Shown piece by piece: positions 53,150 through 60,877 of a DNA stretch of 64,000 nucleotides. The DNA comes from Mucilaginibacter cryoferens (GTDB lineage: Bacteria > Bacteroidota > Bacteroidia > Sphingobacteriales > Sphingobacteriaceae): positions 186,001 to 250,000 of the forward strand of contig NZ_JACHCR010000007.1 in assembly GCF_014205845.1 (NCBI RefSeq). The letters are read 5' to 3'. The first letter of the stretch is position 1. Each line of letters starts with the position of its first letter. A program made the translations under genes and the position numbers. Below the pieces are notes generated by a model that made no database searches, was not told the DNA's origin, and saw nothing but the letters and a program-made list of their open reading frames with translations.

Positions 53150-54874
53150 TTACTTAAGATCGCCATCAAACTTTAAATTTAAATCGGCAACTATCTTTTG
53201 AGCCTTCGCTATCCCGGTGCTAATATTAGAAGTGTTGCCATCAACATTAATATCTGTCATTTTACCAAGGGCATCTGTATACCACCTGGCCCATACATCA
53301 ATTTTATGTTTTTCGGCATCAGCAGGTGAACCATCTTTTATGGCTTGTAAGCCCAGGGTGTACTCATCCTGTAATCTATCCGTGGCATTTTTCTGTAGCT
53401 CGCTTATTAACGTTAAAGTTGTGGTTTGGTTTGCGGCTGTAAGCGTAAAAGCTGTAGCTAGTGCGCTTACACCTACATTTTTCATCTCCTGGGCCGATAC
53501 CATGTTTAGCCTGTCGGCATCTGTATGATAAAACATATCCGTAAAATGCCACATCAGCAAGCCGGGTATTTTGGCCTGCAAAAATGGAGTATGGTCGCTG
53601 CCGCCTTCAAAGGGGTTACTTTTTACCACCCACCCATTCTCCTTGCCTTGCTGCATGCAACGGTTAAGCACCAGATCGTTAAAATAATGAGGAAACATAT
53701 CCGACTCTTTTAACTCGCTCCCACCCCACTCGGTGTGTTTATCCTTACCCCGTGTCCAGATAGCCGAAGGATCGGGCATTTTTTCTATCAGAAAGCTACC
53801 GCCTGTTTTGGTTACATCCTCGCCAACCATATCCAGGCTTAATCCCCATTTAATGCCCTTTGCGCGTACGGTATCTTCGGCTATGTATCTGCCTGTTGAT
53901 ACAATTTCATCGCCCCATAAAAAGGTAATGGTTCTTTTAGGCTCAAATTTTTTCTGTTTAATAAGTTCCGCCGTAGTTCTTGCCATTTCGGCCAGGGTGC
54001 CTACACCTGTAGCATTATCATTGGCCCCTGGCTCCTGCACATGCGCGCTGAACACAAAACGCTCATCGGGCCTGGTGGTACCGCGGGCATTAGCCACTAT
54101 GGTAAGTTCTTTTGAAGGATATATTTTCGATTCAACTTCAACATGCACTTTAACCGGTCCCTTTTGCAAGGCGGCTTTAAGCCGCTCTTTTGCAGCATAC
54201 GATAACAAGATCCCAAATTTCTGGCTTAAGGAATCCTGATACGCTATCCCGCCAAACTGAATTGAATTTACATTTTTTTCGGGCTGGGTATAGCCCGGCA
54301 TACTGTAACCCATTGCACCAAGTGCACCGTTTTTAACAACGGCTGTGTAAAACACACCTACGTTGGCTTCAGCAAAAACAATTTTACCTGCCAAATCCTT
54401 GCCCTCAAGGTTTTTTAAAGTAGCCCTATCTAAAAAAACAACCTCGGCTGTTACGCCACCAGCCGGTGTACTTGCCGAATAAATGGCCAGCATATTACGA
54501 TTGGTAGCGAACGTAAGCAAGGGTGTTTGCTCGCCCTCTATAGTTACTACCGCGTTTACGGGCTCCCAGGTGGGGCGGTGCATTTCGCGGGTTTCTATCC
54601 GATACGTTAACGGCCCATCGGCCTCACCTTTTACTTCTCTTTTATACCCGGCTTGTTGCAGCGTTTTTTCTACATCAAAAATACTCTCGTTAAATCCCGA
54701 ATTACCTGGTATCCTCCAACGTTTCTCTACAAAGGCTACAGTTTTATAAGCGTTAGCTTCAATGAATGCACTTCGCAAAAGAGGGTAATAACCGTTGATG
54801 GTGTTTGAGTTATTTTGAGCATATATTGTGCCGATGGAAAGCATAAACACGGTTATTAAAAAAGTCCTGATCAT
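53150..54874 (-). CDS. Secreted M28-family zinc aminopeptidase
   Basis: The 574-residue protein has a signal peptide (residues 1-19, ending IYAQ) and a PA-like insert in the first part. The di-zinc site is in SAHVQEPGANDNATGVG (Asp ligand, about 282-298), LWGDEIVSTG (Glu), LDMVGED, and GGSDHTPFLQAKIPGLLMWHF (the catalytic His). The length and domain order match glutamate carboxypeptidase-like M28 proteins. It is a lone gene and probably degrades peptides outside the cell. Confidence 0.88.
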   Translation of the reverse strand: MIRTFLITVFMLSIGTIYAQNNSNTINGYYPLLRSAFIEANAYKTVAFVEKRWRIPGNSGFNESIFDVEKTLQQAGYKREVKGEADGPLTYRIETREMHRPTWEPVNAVVTIEGEQTPLLTFATNRNMLAIYSASTPAGGVTAEVVFLDRATLKNLEGKDLAGKIVFAEANVGVFYTAVVKNGALGAMGYSMPGYTQPEKNVNSIQFGGIAYQDSLSQKFGILLSYAAKERLKAALQKGPVKVHVEVESKIYPSKELTIVANARGTTRPDERFVFSAHVQEPGANDNATGVGTLAEMARTTAELIKQKKFEPKRTITFLWGDEIVSTGRYIAEDTVRAKGIKWGLSLDMVGEDVTKTGGSFLIEKMPDPSAIWTRGKDKHTEWGGSELKESDMFPHYFNDLVLNRCMQQGKENGWVVKSNPFEGGSDHTPFLQAKIPGLLMWHFTDMFYHTDADRLNMVSAQEMKNVGVSALATAFTLTAANQTTTLTLISELQKNATDRLQDEYTLGLQAIKDGSPADAEKHKIDVWARWYTDALGKMTDINVDGNTSNISTGIAKAQKIVADLNLKFDGDLK

Positions 54875-55100
54875 AACACCAAGGTAGCGATTGATAGCAA
54901 TAAACCCAAATGAGATAGTTTTTACAATAAATTTCAGAGGCGCGGATACAGAAATACGTTTTAGAAGTATCTTTCATTTCTTAACCTACATCATCTTTTT
55001 AGCTTTCTGCTTCGCCCATCTTTGATCTGTTAACAAAACGATACCTAATCATTTAACCATCAACTTAAGCAATTCCATTAACTTTTAAATTTCCAACTTT

Positions 55101-55880
55101 ATGAATCACGCCATAACAAAAACAGACCGATTATTTACAAGGCCATTAGCAAAGTTGCAGCAGTTACTACGATTGTTGATTATTACAGTTACAATCATTT
55201 TCACCGGCTTTACCATAAGCCATGCACAAACATCTACTCAGACTTTGCCCGCTACAGGTACATCAGCAGTATTAGGGCAGATAGACGGAGTAACCATAGC
55301 TGCAACCGTTCAATCGCCGTCTAATCAGCAAACGCCGTTACAGATAATTTGCGTTTTCGAATACGCGGATGGCGACATTTTTAATTCGCCACCTGCACTT
55401 CCCCGCGCAATTAATGGACTGGTGCATGTAGATGATGCCTTAAAAGGGATGCTCACAGCATTAAGGAAGAGCGGCAGATTTGCAGGCCATGCGCTGGAAA
55501 CAATATTAATTACCCCGCCGGCTGGAAGCATGCCCGCGAAAAAACTGCTGATCATCGGACTTGGAGATAGGAACAAGTTTAATGCGGAACTGATGATCAG
55601 TGTTGGCCGTGTAGAGATGCGCGAGGCTTTACGCTTAGGCGTAGACAGCTATTCGCATGCCAGCGACCTAAAAGATGCCGGCATTGATTCGCCTACCGGG
55701 ACAGTTGGGGTTAATGTTATTAAAGGAGCCATAGAAGCCTATGAGACGGAAGGCTTTCTGAAAGACCACTCGCTGACCTCTTTTCAACCTATTGCTAAAA
55801 TAACTTTACTTGCAGGCCCGGCTTACTTCCAAATTAGCGGTGATGCCATTAAATCTTATGTCGCTACCCAAAAGAAATAA
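55101..55880 (+). CDS. Secreted M17 N-terminal-domain-only protein
   Basis: A 259-residue protein with a long N-region and signal peptide (ending ISHAQ at about residue 44). The mature part matches the N-terminal domain of leucyl aminopeptidase (Peptidase_M17_N): LRKSGRFAGHALETILITP, KKLLIIGLGDRNKF and GRVEMREALRLGVDSYSHA. The catalytic zinc domain is absent; the frame ends in YVATQKK. Truncated peptidase domains of this kind occur as separate genes, perhaps as binders. No remnant of the catalytic domain is seen in the next 130 bases. Confidence 0.75.
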   Translation: MNHAITKTDRLFTRPLAKLQQLLRLLIITVTIIFTGFTISHAQTSTQTLPATGTSAVLGQIDGVTIAATVQSPSNQQTPLQIICVFEYADGDIFNSPPALPRAINGLVHVDDALKGMLTALRKSGRFAGHALETILITPPAGSMPAKKLLIIGLGDRNKFNAELMISVGRVEMREALRLGVDSYSHASDLKDAGIDSPTGTVGVNVIKGAIEAYETEGFLKDHSLTSFQPIAKITLLAGPAYFQISGDAIKSYVATQKK

Positions 55881-56011
55881 ATAGAAAGCCGCCCATTCGG
55901 AGGAACGGATAGAAGTGTTTTTTGCAAGCATATAAATATTCTGCCAGGTCATTAAAAACCAGACTAATCAACTTTCTACTTATAAGTTTGACAAAAGAAA
56001 GGAGAACCACA

Positions 56012-57034
56012 TCATTTTATTAATGAGTGGTTTCTCTTCTTTTGTGGCTCATGCATAATCAGTTCATCGATCATGTGCTGAACTTTTTTAAAGTCAGGAT
56101 TTTCTACCAGATAAGCTTGATCTTTACCTTTGTCATCCCAGGTATTTTTACCATCTTCTGCTACTTTTATCTTTCCTGCGTGCAAAGTATAAAATTGCGA
56201 ATAACCTCTTATAGCTACCAGAACGGATGTTTCGTCCCAGCATTTTCGGCCGGCAGAATCCTCTTTGGCTTGCGGAATGGAGATCCGGAATGCATCCTTC
56301 ACCGGATCGCCCTTTATAGCTTCATTGTTTATTAAAGGCAACCCAGCCACAATTTTTTCACCAATCTCACCCCCGCTAAAAATAACCGGGGTATTCCAGT
56401 TACTATAAACGTTGTATGATGCCTGGGCATCTTTCATTAAATTAAATTCGTAACCAGAAGGGAACCTGCCAGCCATACACACCAGCAACTTTACTTTTTT
56501 CTTAACAAGCTGTTTTCCGTTAAATGGCGAATACTCATCAGATGTAGAATTTAACAAGTTTGAGAGATTGGTTAAAAAACCAATAGTTACTATTGTTACA
56601 CTGTTATCGGGCTGTGATGCCAGTACTTTTCGATACACCGTTACAGCATCGGGCGCCTCACTGTTCTTTTTAATACGATGAGGATATTTGGCTATCAAAG
56701 TATCTGTCCAATGCTGCGGGTCGCGTAATTCCAGCGCTTTGCCTTTAGGCACCCCTATAGGGATATCCGGGCGATTGAAATAGGTATTAAATACATTCAA
56801 AACAGCGGCCACCCCTTCATACCTGGTACTGGCTACCGTTGCCAGAATATTAGATTCCCCCTTATCGGCCAGCGCATGCAAAATAGCTATCGCACCTACA
56901 TCATCGTAGTCGGGCCCCATATCGCTATCAAAAATTATATTTACTGTTTTTTTTGATGCATTTTGTGCATAGCTATATTTCACACATAAAAAACAAAGGC
57001 AAAACAACAAAAGCTTATAATTACTTAACTGCAT
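56012..57034 (-). CDS. Secreted nucleoside hydrolase (IUNH family)
   Basis: From the ATG at 57034, 340 residues. A signal peptide (ending SYAQ) precedes the nucleoside-hydrolase core: FDSDMGPDYDDVGAIAIL with the DxDxxxDD calcium site at about residues 34-41, then IPIGVPKG, VTIVTIGFLTNLSNLL and CWDETSVLVAI. It cleaves ribonucleosides to base and ribose. Its catalytic Asp cluster is intact. It lies on the left edge of the defence island but does not belong to it. Confidence 0.9.
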   Translation of the reverse strand: MQLSNYKLLLFCLCFLCVKYSYAQNASKKTVNIIFDSDMGPDYDDVGAIAILHALADKGESNILATVASTRYEGVAAVLNVFNTYFNRPDIPIGVPKGKALELRDPQHWTDTLIAKYPHRIKKNSEAPDAVTVYRKVLASQPDNSVTIVTIGFLTNLSNLLNSTSDEYSPFNGKQLVKKKVKLLVCMAGRFPSGYEFNLMKDAQASYNVYSNWNTPVIFSGGEIGEKIVAGLPLINNEAIKGDPVKDAFRISIPQAKEDSAGRKCWDETSVLVAIRGYSQFYTLHAGKIKVAEDGKNTWDDKGKDQAYLVENPDFKKVQHMIDELIMHEPQKKRNHSLIK

Positions 57035-57188
57035 AATACGTTGGTGCTGATTGATTGTAATATTTATTGACGTAAATGCTAATTTACTTTTTTTTAACAT
57101 TTACGCAATTAGAAAGCGAATGCATACGGTGGATAATTTAGACGATGCTCTTTTTTATACCTACAGCTTAATGGCCTTTTTAAGCATA

Positions 57189-57220
57189 AAAAAAGCCTCT
57201 TAGAGTTAACTAAGAAGCTT
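57189..57220 (-). terminator. Hairpin terminator downstream of the Pycsar-like operon
   Basis: The stem TCTTAG/CTAAGA with AAGC/GCTT flanks (57195-57220) and, on the minus strand, a T run. It lies between the nucleoside hydrolase start and the direct repeat, in a 329-base gap that otherwise holds nothing recognised. Confidence 0.6.
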
Positions 57221-57228
57221 TTGAAAGT

Positions 57229-57294
57229 GTGGTGGCTACTGTACAAATTTCGAACTTTTTCCTGTCTGATTTGCGTTTAATAGCCGATTTGGAT
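57229..57294. repeat. Direct repeat, left copy, bounding the seven-gene island
   Basis: The 66-bp stretch matches 61806-61871 in the same orientation at 56 of 66 positions without gaps. The first 21 bases and a 16-base inner block (CTGATTTGCGTTTAAT) are identical. This may be an attachment-type boundary; no integrase is inside. Confidence 0.85.
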
Positions 57295-57363
57295 TTATAA
57301 TGATCTCACTTAATTTAATGTACTGGATTTAAAAATGAGTGGGAATAGCTCAAATGCAATGTG

Positions 57364-58026
57364 TTATTTTATCGTTTCTGATATGTTTTTAAGATCAGAA
57401 AGTAATCTTTCGTGACCGAGTGTTTTCAACGTATCGATACTGCTCTGGTGACAATGTTTTGTTTTTTTACCATTGCCACATGGGCAGGGATCGTTTCGTC
57501 CGATATTGGTTTTTGAGGTAATTTGTTGAAGCATGGCTACTATCGCTCGCTTATCCTGGAGCTGATGTGTTTCAATGTAATATTGAATTACCCCGTCCAA
57601 ATGATGAGCATATTCCCCGCCAGCGTATTTGTTTTTTTCCAATTTATATAGCTGGTTTGCAAAATAGGTGTAAACTTTTTCAGATATAAATGAGGTGAGG
57701 TCTATACCCAGCTTAGACATTGCTTTTAAATTATGCGATATATCTAAACAACATATTCCCTCCGGTGAAATATGCCATTCTATATCGCGTGGTATAATTG
57801 TGCTTTTCTCAGCGACAATAGGCACACAATAAGGATAACCACGGGGAACCAGTATCGTAATTTGAAAGGTGTTCCAATACACACCTTCTACATCACAAAT
57901 ATCCAGTTCCCCAGTAATTACCCACATCATAATTTTGGCATTCCAGACATAAGTCAGCTTAGGAAAACGTTCCTTAGCGACTATAAAATCGCGTTCAAAT
58001 GGCGATTTTTTTTTATTCAAAATCAT
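57364..58026 (-). CDS. E2 ubiquitin-conjugating-fold protein with SEC-C zinc motif
   Basis: The ATG at 58026 gives 220 residues and overlaps the cyclase stop by 14 bases; a longer start at 58071 lies deep in the cyclase gene. The E2 fold is shown by ITGELDICDVEGVYW, the YPYCVP turn (compare YPxxPP) at 64-69 and WHISPEGICCLDIS at 84-97, where Cys93 in CLDI matches the catalytic Cys position of E2 enzymes. A helical C-terminal part (about 110-170) leads to the SEC-C zinc motif GRNDPCPCGNGKKTKHCH (Cys181, Cys183, Cys192, His193). E2-like proteins work with CD-NTases in type II CBASS. An E2 protein tied to a Pycsar-type cyclase is not something I know as described; the conjugation role here is inference. 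Confidence 0.8.
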   Translation of the reverse strand: MILNKKKSPFERDFIVAKERFPKLTYVWNAKIMMWVITGELDICDVEGVYWNTFQITILVPRGYPYCVPIVAEKSTIIPRDIEWHISPEGICCLDISHNLKAMSKLGIDLTSFISEKVYTYFANQLYKLEKNKYAGGEYAHHLDGVIQYYIETHQLQDKRAIVAMLQQITSKTNIGRNDPCPCGNGKKTKHCHQSSIDTLKTLGHERLLSDLKNISETIK

Positions 58027-59029
58027 AATAAGGTTTACTTGCAGCCGCAATTGGCGCGAGGTTGGCAACATTCCTGTTGGACATTACCACTGCCTTATGT
58101 TTAAGCTGAAGATTACCTAAAAAATCAGTAGCAATGAAATCTTGTCTTTTCAGGAACGATAGCCAATTAAAATCGTATTGCGTATAGTTAAACCTCTCTT
58201 CCGGAATTTGGAAAATGTACCTGTCATTTTCACTCTGTGTGCGGTGACATACCGGTATATAGAACTCGGTCAACTCAGGGCTTTCTTTCTTAATATTATC
58301 GCCAATAACGATGCCATTACTCATCGCATAAGATTGCATTTTACTGGCCAGGCTGGTATGTAAACTGCAAGTAGTAACCTCGCTGATTTCACCGATACCG
58401 GCCATGCCCCAGATCACATCCCTGTCATAGCCTAAGTCAACACCAATACGGGTATAAATATTTTCTATCCCTTGTTCGCTAAAAATGTTTTTCAGATCCT
58501 CTTTAACAAAATAGCTAAAAACACTTGCAAACTGTAGTGAACGCTTCACGGCAGGGTCAGGCTTCATGTTTTTACCGCCGAAATAAACAAACAGGCCATC
58601 ACCTTGCAAACGGTGCACGTAACCACCAAAAATAAGACAGGTGTGTATAGCCGCGCGCTGAATGGTGTTAGTAACAATCCAAACCGTGCGCGGCGTGTAC
58701 TTTTTAAATAGATTTGTTGAGCCTTTAATATCAACAAACATGGAAACGATATAGTGGTCTTCCAAGGTTTCTGAATGTTTGAGATGCGAAAAATCCGGGT
58801 GTGCGCCTAAACCCTGTTCAAAATTTGGTGTGAGGCCCAACTCATTTGCAAAATCAGCAAGGTTAGGCAGCAAACGCTTTTCAGGCACTTGTTGGTTAAA
58901 AACTTTAAAATCAAACCCTTTTTGAAGGCTTCGTTCTGAGAAAGACAAGGTTTCATAAAGCTTGCCTGACTTTGGATCTGCGGCGATGGCAGCACGGATC
59001 GGTTTTACATAGTCATCGAATATATGCAT
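58013..59029 (-). CDS. pycC: Class III nucleotide cyclase, Pycsar cyclase PycC
   Basis: A 338-residue soluble cyclase. After about 90 residues of N-terminal helix-rich sequence, the catalytic domain shows both metal Asp residues: FVDIKGSTNLF (Asp100) and LQGDGLFVYFGG (Asp144). It also has YTRIGVDLGYDRDVIWGMAG, with a Cys-Ser-Leu-His stretch in place of the canonical VNxAxR region. Pycsar cyclases make cCMP or cUMP after phage infection. The partner effector of the DUF5706 type lies immediately upstream in the operon, which makes this the best call. A conventional adenylate or guanylate cyclase is the alternative. Confidence 0.82.
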   Translation of the reverse strand: MHIFDDYVKPIRAAIAADPKSGKLYETLSFSERSLQKGFDFKVFNQQVPEKRLLPNLADFANELGLTPNFEQGLGAHPDFSHLKHSETLEDHYIVSMFVDIKGSTNLFKKYTPRTVWIVTNTIQRAAIHTCLIFGGYVHRLQGDGLFVYFGGKNMKPDPAVKRSLQFASVFSYFVKEDLKNIFSEQGIENIYTRIGVDLGYDRDVIWGMAGIGEISEVTTCSLHTSLASKMQSYAMSNGIVIGDNIKKESPELTEFYIPVCHRTQSENDRYIFQIPEERFNYTQYDFNWLSFLKRQDFIATDFLGNLQLKHKAVVMSNRNVANLAPIAAASKPYYDFE

Positions 59030-59033
59030 AGTA

Positions 59034-59525
59034 TTATTTTAAGTTACAAAGTATCATGAGGAACAATAGTATAAACAGGTAAAACTGTATGGTAAATAGT
59101 ATTCCCGCAGTTTTAAGTTTTTTAAATTTTCCCGTTAAACCAGAGGCCAATTGATGAACTTGGTTACGCAAATCTTTAAGCTCATCTTCGTCAGTGCAGG
59201 GTGCGGCAGATTTGGCGCAAAAACCGGGGCCGTCCATACAGGCAATGGCTCCGAAAAAGTGAAGGGAGTCTGTATCCTTTGTTAAATATGGTGTTGCAGC
59301 CCTAATAACTGTGATCATAATGGCAACACCCAAACCGATAAGAATGGTCATCAATCCGTGCATCCAAAATCCACACTTGATGTAAGGAACAGCAGCGAAA
59401 TAGCCAGCAATCAGCCCCCCGACGATGAAAGTACTCAAACCCAGAAAAACCGAACTCTTGCTGTTAACACTATCATAATAATGATCAAAGCGGCCTATAC
59501 AATATTTTAGTCTTTCCTTTTCCAT
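59034..59525 (-). CDS. pycTM: Pycsar-type membrane effector (DUF5706, PycTM)
   Basis: A 163-residue protein of the Pycsar effector domain (DUF5706). RFDHYYDSVNSKSSVFLGLS at about residues 12-31 opens the domain, with membrane segments at about 26-47, 54-78 and 142-160. In the known system, cyclic pyrimidine nucleotides bind such an effector and it depolarises the membrane. It starts three bases after the DUF2188 gene and is followed by pycC after four bases. A small Cys cluster (CMDGPGFCAKSAAPC, about 96-110) lies in the cytoplasmic region and is unusual. Confidence 0.85.
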   Translation of the reverse strand: MEKERLKYCIGRFDHYYDSVNSKSSVFLGLSTFIVGGLIAGYFAAVPYIKCGFWMHGLMTILIGLGVAIMITVIRAATPYLTKDTDSLHFFGAIACMDGPGFCAKSAAPCTDEDELKDLRNQVHQLASGLTGKFKKLKTAGILFTIQFYLFILLFLMILCNLK

Positions 59526-59528
59526 ATT

Positions 59529-59756
59529 TTAACCTTGTATGTTTTTAGGATCGTTACCATAGGAATTTTTTTCACGAAACTGCCCGTGTTTGTTTTGGAT
59601 GGTTAATTCCGACTGGTTTTTAATCGCTTGTTGCCTACCGGCATCTATAGCTTGCTTTTGAGTATCGAAAGTTTTAGTTACTCTTTGGTTACCTGCCGTT
59701 CTGGTGGCCCAATCATCGCCGTGCTTCACAACGAATACGTTTTTATTATTTTTCAT
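59529..59756 (-). CDS. DUF2188-family small protein, first gene of the Pycsar-like operon
   Basis: A 75-residue protein: VFVVKHGDDWATRTAGNQRVTKTFDTQKQAIDAGRQQA (residues 8-45, shown here as separate words VFVVKHGDDWA, QKQAIDAGRQQ) and ELTIQNKHGQFREKNSYG fit DUF2188, a small beta-alpha family. It often lies next to other genes in accessory regions. Its function is unknown. It leads the four-gene minus-strand operon and is divergent from the sigma-like gene across the 60-bp palindrome. Confidence 0.75.
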   Translation of the reverse strand: MKNNKNVFVVKHGDDWATRTAGNQRVTKTFDTQKQAIDAGRQQAIKNQSELTIQNKHGQFREKNSYGNDPKNIQG

Positions 59757-59788
59757 GCTTATATATATTTTTATGTCCCTATACCTTA

Positions 59789-59848
59789 ATATGCTCCACG
59801 GAATTTATTTTTCGCCACGTGGCAAAAAAATAATTTTAAAGAGCATAT
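59789..59848. promoter_or_regulatory. 60-bp nested palindrome between the two divergent operons
   Basis: Centred at 59818.5. The core GCCACGTGGC is a perfect 10-base palindrome and is extended by T/A runs (59808-59812 with 59825-59829). Outer arms ATATGCTC (59789-59796) and GAGCATAT (59841-59848) have the same centre, with a further four-base pair set at 59802-59805 and 59832-59835. Symmetry of this quality between divergent genes indicates an operator. Confidence 0.85.
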
Positions 59849-59876
59849 CTTTATAAGGACCATAAAACCCTATTAC

Positions 59877-60485
59877 ATGATCGATGCTAAAACACTGGGT
59901 AGATTAGCTGCAATAGATGAAAAGTCCTGGGGACAGATTTATAAACAGCTTGTACGCTATGCAGACTTCAAATTGAATAAGGCAGGATTTCAAATTCGTA
60001 CTGAAAAGGACAGTGTAGATGCCGAACATTTCGCAACACTGGCTATTGAAAAAGTACTTGAGGGTGCCCGCACCTGGGACTATACCCGTTATCCCGATAT
60101 TACCATCCACTTGATCGGTGTAGTTAAAAGTTTAATTTCAAGCCATTTTAAATCATCAAGCCGCTCGATAATAAAAGCAGGCGGCGGGGCAGATGAAGAA
60201 ACTGTTTTAGCCAGTGATGACGCTAATGACGACGATGTTTTAAACGATGATAGCCGTACTACCGAAGGGCCAGACGAAATTTTAATGACCGCCGAAATGT
60301 GGCAGGAAGTTGCATCCGCTTTTGGTGATAAAAAGGACGATCACGCTATTTTTTGTGAATGGCTGTATAGCAGCCCGCCCCGGGATATAGTTGAAGCCTG
60401 GGATATTCCGGTGACAGAAGTGAACAACGTGATAAAAAGAGGTATAAGAATTGTGAGAGGATTCTATAATAAAAAGCAACCATGA
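59877..60485 (+). CDS. Sigma-70-like factor of the defence island
   Basis: The 202-residue protein has the two-part layout of an ECF-like sigma factor. Region 2-like sequence spans about residues 45-95 (AEHFATLAIEKVLEG, WDYTRYPDITIHLIGVVKSLISSHF). An acidic linker (DEETVLASDDANDDDVLNDD) follows, then a region 4-like helix-turn-helix at about 155-195 (FCEWLYSSPPRDIVEAWDIP, VNNVIKRGIRIVRGFY). It overlaps the next gene by four bases (ATGA). The assignment to sigma factors is by fold pattern and not a strong match; a different DNA-binding regulator is possible. Confidence 0.62.
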   Translation: MIDAKTLGRLAAIDEKSWGQIYKQLVRYADFKLNKAGFQIRTEKDSVDAEHFATLAIEKVLEGARTWDYTRYPDITIHLIGVVKSLISSHFKSSSRSIIKAGGGADEETVLASDDANDDDVLNDDSRTTEGPDEILMTAEMWQEVASAFGDKKDDHAIFCEWLYSSPPRDIVEAWDIPVTEVNNVIKRGIRIVRGFYNKKQP

Positions 60486-60877
60486 AAAACACAAAAATAG
60501 ACATCGACAGGCTGAATCGGGAAGCATTCCTGATGACGCAGGGTCAGCCTGAATTGCTGGATGAAATGTTGCGCGATAGTGGTTTCGATCCTATAAAGCT
60601 TGAAGAAAATGGTATCGGCAAAGTAAAAGCCCTGTTATTTAAACAGCGGGTCGCATTAAACAAACAGACACAGGAAAGCTTGTATGTTAAAGCGATAGCC
60701 CTTTTTGAGAGTGCGAAAGAATCGACCAAAGAAGGTATTTTAGACCTCTTAAGGCAACGGGCACCACAACTGCAATTTAATAACCTTGAAAAGATGGATG
60801 AACAAGACCTAAAGGAAATATTGGATGAATCAGACTTGCTCGACTTAATGGATAAAATTGAGCGGAAAGAAATCTAA
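60482..60877 (+). CDS. Small helical acidic protein between sigma-like and ImmA genes
   Basis: A 131-residue protein without membrane segment or known domain, mostly amphipathic helix (NREAFLMTQGQPELLDEML, LFESAKESTKEGILDLLRQ, LKEILDESDLLDLMDKIER). It overlaps both neighbours (ATGA at the front, TAATG at the end), so it is translated in step with them. Its place suggests it could be an anti-sigma factor or the cleavage target of the peptidase; this is inference. Confidence 0.6.
   Translation: MKNTKIDIDRLNREAFLMTQGQPELLDEMLRDSGFDPIKLEENGIGKVKALLFKQRVALNKQTQESLYVKAIALFESAKESTKEGILDLLRQRAPQLQFNNLEKMDEQDLKEILDESDLLDLMDKIERKEI

Noticed and set aside
57229..57294. tRNA 3' end as the attachment site of the island
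   Set aside because: No tRNA cloverleaf can be drawn at either repeat copy or in the surrounding gaps.
57364..59525. CBASS system because of the E2-like gene
   Set aside because: No CD-NTase-like gene is present; the cyclase has class III motifs (FVDIKGST and GDGLF) and the effector is the DUF5706 type, so Pycsar fits better.
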